DNA of 64,000 bases from Legionella rowbothamii. GTDB taxonomy: Bacteria; Pseudomonadota; Gammaproteobacteria; Legionellales; Legionellaceae. The DNA lies in the NCBI RefSeq assembly GCF_900639985.1, contig NZ_CAAAIM010000007.1, forward strand, positions 62,001-126,000, written 5' to 3'. A model generated the notes under the pieces. It saw only the letters and a list, made by a program, of their open reading frames with translations. It was not told the DNA's origin and ran no database searches. A program made the translations under genes and the position numbers. Shown piece after piece: positions 57,447-64,000 of this stretch (its first letter is position 1; every line of letters begins with the position of its first letter).

Positions 57447-59054
57447 ATGGCAAAATTAATCAGTCAAATTAATACGAGCAGTCAAGAGTTCAGAGAAAAT
57501 CAAACCGCGATGCAAGCATTAGTTGATGACCTGCAAAATCACATTCAACGTATAGTACTTGGTGGTGATGAAAAGGCTCGTGTCCGACATTTAAAACATG
57601 GCAAATTATTGCCTCGAGAACGCTTACAACAATTGCTTGATCCAGGAAGCCCTTTTCTAGAGCTTTCTCAGCTAGCAGCTTATCAAGTATACGATGATGC
57701 AGTACCTGCGGCAGGAATCATTACCGGTATTGGTTGGGTTTCAGGCGTGGAATGTGTGATTGTCGTTAACGATGCAACGGTTAAAGGCGGTACCTATTAT
57801 CCCCTCACCGTTAAAAAGCATTTACGTGCACAAGAAATTGCGCAGATGAATAACCTGCCTTGTATTTATTTGGTTGACTCTGGTGGCGCCTTTTTACCCC
57901 ACCAAGATGAAGTATTTCCGGATAGGGACCATTTTGGCCGCATCTTTTTTAATCAAGCACAAATGTCGGCACAAAACATCCCTCAAATTGCTGTAGTAAT
58001 GGGTTCCTGTACAGCGGGAGGTGCTTATGTGCCAGCAATGGCTGACGAATCAATTATGGTAAAAAATCAAGCCACCATTTTTCTTGGCGGACCACCTTTA
58101 GTAAAAGCAGCGACCGGGGAAGTAATTAGTGCAGAAGAATTAGGCGGCGCTGAAGTCCATTGCCGACATTCAGGAGTATCCGACCATTATGCAGAAGATG
58201 ATGCACATGCATTGCATCTAGCACGGGTTGCCGTTACGAATTTAAATCGAAAAAAAGAAATACCTATTAAACGTATTGAAACCATTGAGCCCCTGTATGA
58301 CAGTAAAGAGCTTATGGGGATCGTTCCCTCCGACCCAAGAAAACCTTTTGAAATTCGAGAAATTATTGCACGTATTGTTGATGGTTCTGAGTTTGACGAA
58401 TTCAAAGCACTTTTTGGTACCACCCTGGTTTGTGGTTTTGCTCATTTATATGGCTATCCAGTAGGAATTATCGCCAATAATGGCATCCTCTTTAGTGAAA
58501 GTGCGCTTAAAGGAAGTCATTTTATTGAATTATGTTGCCAACGAAAAATCCCTTTAATCTTCTTGCAGAACATTACCGGCTTTATGGTTGGCTCTAAATA
58601 TGAAGCCTCAGGTATTGCCAAGCATGGAGCCAAAATGGTGACTGCAGTTGCCAACGCAAGTGTGCCTAAATTTACCGTTATTGTTGGCGGAAGTTTTGGG
58701 GCAGGAAATTATGCCATGTGCGGGCGTGCCTATTCACCCAATTTTATTTGGTCCTGGCCCAACTCACGAATTTCAGTAATGGGTGGTGAACAAGCAGCTA
58801 ATGTTCTAGCTCAGGTCAATCATGATAAGCTAACGAAACTAGGTCATGAATGGTCTACCGAAGAAGAAGAGCTATTTAAGAAACAACTGCGCTCACAGTA
58901 TGAAACTCAAGGTCATCCCTACTATGCGAGTGCACGTTTGTGGGATGATGGTGTGATTGCGCCCCAAGATACCCGTAAAATATTAGGCTTGGGCTTGTCT
59001 GCAACATTAAATGCACCGATTAAACCAACACGCTTTGGCGTATTTCGCATGTAA
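57447..59054 (+). CDS. liuB: 3-methylcrotonyl-CoA carboxylase, carboxyltransferase (beta) subunit
   Basis: This 535-residue subunit moves CO2 from biotin to 3-methylcrotonyl-CoA, making 3-methylglutaconyl-CoA with LiuD. It starts at ATG 57447, preceded by AAGGA; the upstream open frame lies inside the membrane protein gene. It has the acyl-CoA carboxyltransferase signatures [59 protein letters not shown], and [22 protein letters not shown]. Length and motif order match the MCC beta family. The partner liuD is two genes downstream. Confidence 0.96.
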   Translation: MAKLISQINTSSQEFRENQTAMQALVDDLQNHIQRIVLGGDEKARVRHLKHGKLLPRERLQQLLDPGSPFLELSQLAAYQVYDDAVPAAGIITGIGWVSGVECVIVVNDATVKGGTYYPLTVKKHLRAQEIAQMNNLPCIYLVDSGGAFLPHQDEVFPDRDHFGRIFFNQAQMSAQNIPQIAVVMGSCTAGGAYVPAMADESIMVKNQATIFLGGPPLVKAATGEVISAEELGGAEVHCRHSGVSDHYAEDDAHALHLARVAVTNLNRKKEIPIKRIETIEPLYDSKELMGIVPSDPRKPFEIREIIARIVDGSEFDEFKALFGTTLVCGFAHLYGYPVGIIANNGILFSESALKGSHFIELCCQRKIPLIFLQNITGFMVGSKYEASGIAKHGAKMVTAVANASVPKFTVIVGGSFGAGNYAMCGRAYSPNFIWSWPNSRISVMGGEQAANVLAQVNHDKLTKLGHEWSTEEEELFKKQLRSQYETQGHPYYASARLWDDGVIAPQDTRKILGLGLSATLNAPIKPTRFGVFRM

Positions 59055-59064
59055 GGGATAACAC

Positions 59065-59841
59065 GTGAGTGACCTATTATTTGAAATTCAAGATCATCTT
59101 TGTTTACTGACATTAAATCGCGTAAGCAAGCATAATGCTTTTGATAATTCCGTGCTGGCAGAAATGCAAAGCAAACTTGATGCAGCAGTAGCCTCCCCAC
59201 AAGTGCGCGTTATTATCATTAAAGCAAATGGCAAACATTTTTCTGCCGGTGCCGATCTCAGCTGGATGCAGGACATGGCGCTTTATAGTGAAGAAGAAAA
59301 CCTAAACGATGCCATGGTCCTCGCCCGGTTGATGTATACCTTAAATCAAAGCCCAAAACCAACCTTAGCCATGGTGCATGGCGCCGCATTTGGTGGTGGT
59401 GCAGGCCTTGCTGCAGCCTGTGATATAGCCATTGCCGCAACATCTGCGCGCTTTTGTTTCTCGGAAGTGAAATTAGGATTAATTCCTGCCGTAATTAGCC
59501 CCTATGTGGTGAAGGCGATTGGCGAACGCAACGCGAAAACTTTATTCATGAGTGCTGAGATTTTTGATGCCAGTAAAGCCCTGGCTTTGGGTTTAGTACA
59601 ACACTGTGTTGCCGAGGAAGAATTATTAGAATTCACCTTAAATTATGCCCAACAAATTAGTAATAATGCTCCAGACGCAGTGAAGGCCTCTAAAAACTTG
59701 GCAGCGCAGGTGGCTAATCAGCCAATTAACGAAGCGCTACTTTATTATACCGCTTCATTGATTGCTAAAAAAAGAGTATCACCGGAAGGACAACAGGGTC
59801 TTAATGCATTTTTAAATAAAAAAACACCTAACTGGAATTAG
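59065..59841 (+). CDS. liuC: Methylglutaconyl-CoA hydratase (enoyl-CoA hydratase family)
   Basis: LiuC adds water to 3-methylglutaconyl-CoA to give HMG-CoA. It is 258 residues from a GTG at 59065, with AAGGGA upstream; no ATG fits. The crotonase fold shows the oxyanion-hole motifs [14 protein letters not shown] (near residue 55) and [20 protein letters not shown] (near 105), with the catalytic Glu region [10 protein letters not shown]. It lies between liuB and liuD as in other liu clusters, which fixes the specific assignment. Confidence 0.94.
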   Translation: MSDLLFEIQDHLCLLTLNRVSKHNAFDNSVLAEMQSKLDAAVASPQVRVIIIKANGKHFSAGADLSWMQDMALYSEEENLNDAMVLARLMYTLNQSPKPTLAMVHGAAFGGGAGLAAACDIAIAATSARFCFSEVKLGLIPAVISPYVVKAIGERNAKTLFMSAEIFDASKALALGLVQHCVAEEELLEFTLNYAQQISNNAPDAVKASKNLAAQVANQPINEALLYYTASLIAKKRVSPEGQQGLNAFLNKKTPNWN

Positions 59842-59849
59842 AGGCTTGC

Positions 59850-61811
59850 ATGTTTAATAAAATTCTTATTGCTAACCGCGGTGAAATCGCCTGCAGAATC
59901 ATCAAAACAGCACGCTCCATGGGCATTCATACTATAGCGATCTATTCTTCTATGGATAAAGACAGCCTGCATGTACGTAGTGCTGACAGCGCTTATTATA
60001 TTGGTGAAGCGACAGCAAAAGAAAGCTACTTAAATAGTGCAGCCATTATTCGTGTTGCGAAAGAAAGTGGGGCTCAAGCTATTCACCCAGGGTATGGTTT
60101 TTTATCTGAAAATCCTGAGTTTGCCCAAGCATGTGGGGAAGCAGGCATTGTATTTATTGGCCCATCCGTAGCAGCCATGGAAGCCATGGCGTCCAAACAA
60201 TTGGCCAAACAACTTCTGGAAAAGTCCACTGTCCCCCTAACTCCAGGTTATCACGGCAGTGAACAATCAGAAGAGCATTTGCTTAGCCAAGCCCAAAAAA
60301 TTGGCTTCCCCGTTTTAATCAAAGCAGCAAATGGCGGTGGCGGTAAGGGCATGCGCACGGTTCATTCTGAAGAGGAGTTTAGTGCCGCATTAGCTGGAGC
60401 AAAACGTGAATCGATGGCAAGTTTTTCTGATGATACAATGATTATCGAGAAACTGGTTTTACATCCACGCCATGTTGAATTGCAAATTATGGCAGATAAC
60501 CATGGTAATGTAGTCCATATTTTTGAACGTGATTGTTCCATTCAGCGCCGACATCAAAAAATTATTGAAGAAGCCCCTGCTCCGAACCTCTCCCCCGCTT
60601 TACGGAAAAAGCTAGCCGATGCAGCGTGTGAGGTTGCCCGTTCAATACAATACCGTGGGGCTGGCACTGTGGAGTTTTTGGTTGATTCCCAGGAACAATT
60701 CTACTTCATGGAAATGAATACTCGATTGCAGGTTGAGCATCCCGTGACAGAAATGATTACTGGACTAGATTTGGTCTCCTGGCAATTAAAAATTGCTGCC
60801 GGCGAGCCCCTGCCACTTAGCCAAGAAGAAATTAAATCCCAGGGTCATTCTATTGAATGCCGTATTTATGCTGAAGACCCTTATCATGAATTTATTCCTT
60901 CCATAGGCCAGATTCACTTTTTAAAAGAGCCGAGCGGTGAAGGCATTCGCATAGATACCGGGGTTGAACGTCTCTCTCAAATTACTATGTATTACGACCC
61001 TATGATAGCAAAACTCGTTACCTGGGGAGCAAATCGAGAAGAGGCTTTACAACGTTTAGAACAGGCATTAAATCATTATTATATTGGCGGCTTAAAAACG
61101 AATATTCCCTTTCTTAAAGCAATCTGCCAGCACCCCAAATTTAGGCGTGCAGAACTGAGTACCGATTTTTTGGCTAAAGAATTGATTGAATTAACCAATC
61201 CAAACCAAGAAATCGCACAGCTGATGGCAGTAAGTTTTGATTATTTAAATACCATCAATGAAATTGGTGATCCCTTGTTACGCGATGCCTTTTCTTGGCA
61301 ATCTCATGCATTGGGAAGTTGGGTATATCGTTATCAAGATGCTGAAACACGAATTGATGCCGTAATTACTCCCATTAATCCCAGTCAATTTAAGGTAAAA
61401 ATTAAGGAGCAAGAACATAGTCTTCGCGTATCATTAAATGAAATACAACTGACTATTGAAATGGATCACAGAAAATACACTGCTCTAGTAGAAAATACAA
61501 AAGAAGCCTTAACCTTATATACCACTGAGGGGCAAATTACACTTGAGCGATTTAATTGGAATACCCTAGGTGCGCAATCATCCGCACATAAAGGTCAATT
61601 AACCGCGCCCATGCCCGCCACTGTAGTAGCTATACTAAAAAATATAGGTGAGCAAGTTAAAGCGGGGGATCGCCTCATAGTGCTAGAGGCCATGAAAATG
61701 GAACATACCATTCATGCCCCAAGTGATGGCATTCTCGCCGAGATTTTTTATGCAGTGGGCGCACAAGTTAATGAAGGTGAAGAACTATTATCTTTAAGCG
61801 ACCCTAATTAA
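59850..61811 (+). CDS. liuD: 3-methylcrotonyl-CoA carboxylase, biotin-containing (alpha) subunit
   Basis: This 653-residue biotin carboxylase has [10 protein letters not shown] at the start, [11 protein letters not shown], the ATP-grasp loop [35 protein letters not shown] and the RIYAEDP element. A linker region follows. The C-terminal biotinyl domain has the attachment motif EAMKMEH with the modified Lys at about residue 616. It works with LiuB. It starts 9 bases after liuC. Length is normal and all catalytic motifs are intact. Confidence 0.97.
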   Translation: MFNKILIANRGEIACRIIKTARSMGIHTIAIYSSMDKDSLHVRSADSAYYIGEATAKESYLNSAAIIRVAKESGAQAIHPGYGFLSENPEFAQACGEAGIVFIGPSVAAMEAMASKQLAKQLLEKSTVPLTPGYHGSEQSEEHLLSQAQKIGFPVLIKAANGGGGKGMRTVHSEEEFSAALAGAKRESMASFSDDTMIIEKLVLHPRHVELQIMADNHGNVVHIFERDCSIQRRHQKIIEEAPAPNLSPALRKKLADAACEVARSIQYRGAGTVEFLVDSQEQFYFMEMNTRLQVEHPVTEMITGLDLVSWQLKIAAGEPLPLSQEEIKSQGHSIECRIYAEDPYHEFIPSIGQIHFLKEPSGEGIRIDTGVERLSQITMYYDPMIAKLVTWGANREEALQRLEQALNHYYIGGLKTNIPFLKAICQHPKFRRAELSTDFLAKELIELTNPNQEIAQLMAVSFDYLNTINEIGDPLLRDAFSWQSHALGSWVYRYQDAETRIDAVITPINPSQFKVKIKEQEHSLRVSLNEIQLTIEMDHRKYTALVENTKEALTLYTTEGQITLERFNWNTLGAQSSAHKGQLTAPMPATVVAILKNIGEQVKAGDRLIVLEAMKMEHTIHAPSDGILAEIFYAVGAQVNEGEELLSLSDPN

Positions 61812-61813
61812 TT

Positions 61814-61841
61814 CCTGGATTACGGCAGCCCCTAATCCAGG
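61814..61841. repeat. Intergenic palindrome CCTGGATTA/TAATCCAGG
   Basis: Perfect 9-bp arms (61814-61822 and 61833-61841) followed by CTAC lie between liuD and liuE. It is the same family as 29019-29047. Confidence 0.8.
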
Positions 61842-61869
61842 CTACAACAGCGAACACAAAGAGATAAAT

Positions 61870-62778
61870 ATGGACTATCCGCAGCGCGTGACAATTATAG
61901 AAGTAGGACCACGTGATGGACTACAAAATGAATCTGCTTTTGTGTCCAGTAAACATAAAATTGAGCTAATCAATGCATTGAGTCAAACCGGCTTAGAATA
62001 CATTGAAGTCACCAGTTTTGTTTCTGCAAAAGCCATTCCTCAGCTAGCAGATAATGAGGAGGTTTTCCGTGCAATCAATAAAGCACCATCCATACATTAT
62101 TCAACATTAGTTCCTAATGAAAGAGGAATGCAAAAAGCATTAGAAGTCGGGGTTAAGGAAATTGCGATATTCACCGCAGCCAGTGAAGCATTTAATGAGC
62201 GCAACATTAATTGTTCTATTGATGAAAGCATCAAGCGTTTTAAACCCGTGCTTACATTGGCCAAAGAACAAAACATCAAGGTGCGTGCTTACATTTCTTG
62301 TGCTTTAGGATGTCCTTATGAAGGAAGCATCTCCCCTGAGCAAGTAGTCAATGTAGCGAAAAAACTCTGTGATTTAGGTATAGACGAAGTCTCTTTAGGA
62401 GATACAATTGGTGTGGGTACACCTAAGCAAACTCAATTACTCTTAGATGAGATACTTAAAATCTTACCCATAGACCAATTGGCAATGCATTTTCATGATA
62501 CTTATGGTCAGGCAATTGCAAATATTTATGCCTCATTACAACATGGAGTACATCGTTTTGATAGTTCCGTTGCAGGCCTTGGTGGTTGCCCTTATGCTTT
62601 GGGTGCTACTGGTAATGTGGCAACGGAAGACGTTTTATATTTAATGCACGGCTTAGGAATAGAGACCGGCGTTGACGTATTTAAAATTGTGGCTGTGGGT
62701 GATCTCATTTGCAAGATTCTCGGCCGCAAAAATCAATCAAAAGTTGCCAATGCCTTATTGGCAAATCCTTGTAACTAA
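61870..62778 (+). CDS. liuE: Hydroxymethylglutaryl-CoA lyase
   Basis: LiuE cleaves HMG-CoA into acetyl-CoA and acetoacetate. This 302-residue TIM-barrel enzyme has EVGPRDGLQNE (residues about 11-21, catalytic Arg and metal Asp), CALGCPYEG, SLGDTIGVGTP, the metal histidines in MHFHDTYGQ and the signature GLGGCPYALGATGNVATEDVLYLMHGLG with the catalytic Cys. It lies 58 bases after liuD with a palindrome between. The GAGATAAAT upstream gives a modest ribosome binding site. The pathway role is secure. Confidence 0.97.
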   Translation: MDYPQRVTIIEVGPRDGLQNESAFVSSKHKIELINALSQTGLEYIEVTSFVSAKAIPQLADNEEVFRAINKAPSIHYSTLVPNERGMQKALEVGVKEIAIFTAASEAFNERNINCSIDESIKRFKPVLTLAKEQNIKVRAYISCALGCPYEGSISPEQVVNVAKKLCDLGIDEVSLGDTIGVGTPKQTQLLLDEILKILPIDQLAMHFHDTYGQAIANIYASLQHGVHRFDSSVAGLGGCPYALGATGNVATEDVLYLMHGLGIETGVDVFKIVAVGDLICKILGRKNQSKVANALLANPCN

Positions 62779-62933
62779 ATGGGACTATTTAAATTTCTAC
62801 TCTCTTGGCTAAAATGGCATAATTTTCTGTGCTTCGATGCTCAGATATATGCTGCCCTTCGATACTCGAAAATTAAGCCATGGTGACTCAAGTTAGCGAA
62901 ATGTAAACCATCCCTAAAAATAGAGAATTAAGC

Positions 62934-64000
62934 ATGAGTGAGCTCGTATGGAAACCAAAGAATCCACAAACCACTAGAATGTGGCAATTTATGGATTTTG
63001 CTGCGGAAAAGCATTGCCAAGTATTTGAAAGTTATCAGGATTTGCATACCTGGTCCATCAAACATCCAGACTCATTTTGGTCTACATTATGTGATTTCTT
63101 TCACTTAAAGTTTGATACCCCAGCCCATCAAATTTTAAATTATTACAGTGAAATGATGGAGGCTCGTTGGTTTTCTGGAGCCAAATTCAATTTTGCACAA
63201 AAACTCTTATCTCGGCGAGATGATCACGTTGCATTAATTAGCAGGAATGAAAATAATGGGCGGCATGTGATGACTTATGCAGAATTATATGCTGCAGTAG
63301 CACAATGTGCTGCGGGCTTACAAGCTGCCGGAGTCATTACCGGGGATCGTGTTGTCGCCTTAATGCCGAATACCCATTACACCATTATCGCCATGTTAGC
63401 TGCGACATCGCTGGGTGCAATATGGTCTTCATGTTCCCCTGACTTCGGCACCCAAGCCGCAATGGATCGATTAGGACAAGTTGATCCTAAAGTCTTGTTC
63501 ATTTGTGATGGTCATCAATACAATGGCAAAAAATTTAGTGGTGCTGAAAAAATTAAACAACTTAGTACCTCCATTAGCTCACTAAAACATACCGTCATCT
63601 GCCCTAATATTAATGAACGAATAGATTTAGCCGACTTACCTAAGGCTAATTTCTGGGATGATTTCCTAAAACCTGCAAAAGAATGTGAATTTGCCTCTGT
63701 CCCCTTCGAGCACCCAGTTTATATCATGTTTTCCTCAGGTACTACCGGAAAGCCTAAATGCATCGTTCATGGAGCTGGCGGGACATTAATTCAACATATT
63801 AAAGAATTAGGATTGCATACTGATCTACAAGCCAAAGACAATTTATGTTTTTATACGACCTGTGGCTGGATGATGTGGAACTGGACCATCTCGGCCTTAG
63901 CATTAGGGGTTACTCTAACCTTATATGAAGGTTCCCCAACCTACCCCGAAAGTAATCGTCTATTCAAACTGCTTGAAGAAGAAAAAGTTACTGTTTTTGG
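62934..64000 (+). CDS. aacS: Acetoacetyl-CoA synthetase (3' end beyond window)
   Basis: This adenylate-forming enzyme activates acetoacetate to acetoacetyl-CoA. It opens at ATG 62934 and is still open at the window end after 355 codons; the family is about 650 residues. The N-terminal cap has the family block MMEARWFSGAKFNFAQKLL. GAIWSSCSPDFGTQAAMDR and the P-loop MFSSGTTGKPKCIVHG follow, then TTCGWMMWNW. Placement after liuE lets the acetoacetate it releases re-enter metabolism through the thiolase upstream. Truncated only by the window. Confidence 0.95.
   Translation, partial: MSELVWKPKNPQTTRMWQFMDFAAEKHCQVFESYQDLHTWSIKHPDSFWSTLCDFFHLKFDTPAHQILNYYSEMMEARWFSGAKFNFAQKLLSRRDDHVALISRNENNGRHVMTYAELYAAVAQCAAGLQAAGVITGDRVVALMPNTHYTIIAMLAATSLGAIWSSCSPDFGTQAAMDRLGQVDPKVLFICDGHQYNGKKFSGAEKIKQLSTSISSLKHTVICPNINERIDLADLPKANFWDDFLKPAKECEFASVPFEHPVYIMFSSGTTGKPKCIVHGAGGTLIQHIKELGLHTDLQAKDNLCFYTTCGWMMWNWTISALALGVTLTLYEGSPTYPESNRLFKLLEEEKVTVF

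Noticed and set aside
1..64000. tRNA, rRNA or CRISPR features
   Set aside because: No cloverleaf with the usual T-loop sequence, no rRNA-like stretch and no regularly spaced direct repeats were seen. Small RNAs cannot be excluded.

Overview
The window is AT-rich, densely coded gammaproteobacterial chromosome that looks like Legionella or a close relative. This rests on recognised gene content: a lysC-lysA fusion, a cinA-recA-recX-alaS block beside mutS, a complete leucine-to-acetyl-CoA cluster, and several large proteins with eukaryote-like or effector-like architecture (PPR-Smr, protease-like head plus helical repeats, collagen-like repeats). No database search was run, so the genus is an inference.

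Layout. 1-3.3 kb: fliM (cut by the left edge), then a divergent pair resembling DprE1/DprE2, the two-step epimerase for polyprenyl-phosphate pentoses. 3.6-5.6 kb: a small membrane protein and rtcB. 5.75-6.23 kb: a 482-bp element with 62-bp terminal inverted repeats and a TA duplication, holding a truncated IS5-like transposase start joined to the 3' part of a GIY-YIG nuclease gene. 6.3-11.2 kb: a large protein with a nucleotidyltransferase-like C-terminus, a small membrane protein, a PPR-Smr protein and mscL. 11.3-16.3 kb (minus strand): alaS, recX, recA, cinA/pncC and a small lipoprotein. 16.5-23.9 kb (plus strand): mutS, tamA, tamB and hemB, tightly packed. 24-33.5 kb: a small exported protein, fadL, lysAC, an AddA/RecB-like helicase-nuclease and mrp. 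33.5-33.9 kb: a decayed coding stretch ending in a short ORF with a CaaX-like tail.

34-45.6 kb is the most accessory-looking part. It has csiV, a small membrane protein, a 1301-residue repeat protein with a Cys/His/Asp head, an MFS transporter, a small exported protein, a collagen-like 976-residue protein, and a second Cys/His/Asp protein. 45.8-52.2 kb (minus strand): an envelope group (msbA, lpxK, exported protein) and a methyltransferase-pyrD-acetyltransferase group. 52.5-54.2 kb: a serine-hydrolase-like protein with a membrane-inserting C-terminus.

54.5-64 kb is one plus-strand catabolic cluster (liuA, thiolase, small membrane protein, liuB, liuC, liuD, liuE, aacS cut by the right edge). 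Together these turn isovaleryl-CoA into acetyl-CoA and also activate and cleave the acetoacetate released. This suits an organism that lives on amino acids.

Many intergenic gaps hold palindromes of two or three related families (GTAGCCCG..., GCCTGGAT..., and an ACTCCCAATT...CAGCCCAGCCT unit). I found no tRNA, rRNA or CRISPR. The most unusual observations are the chimeric mobile element, a 24-nt exact repeat placed so that one transcript would be antisense to another, the CaaX-tailed ORF, and the cluster of putative effectors.
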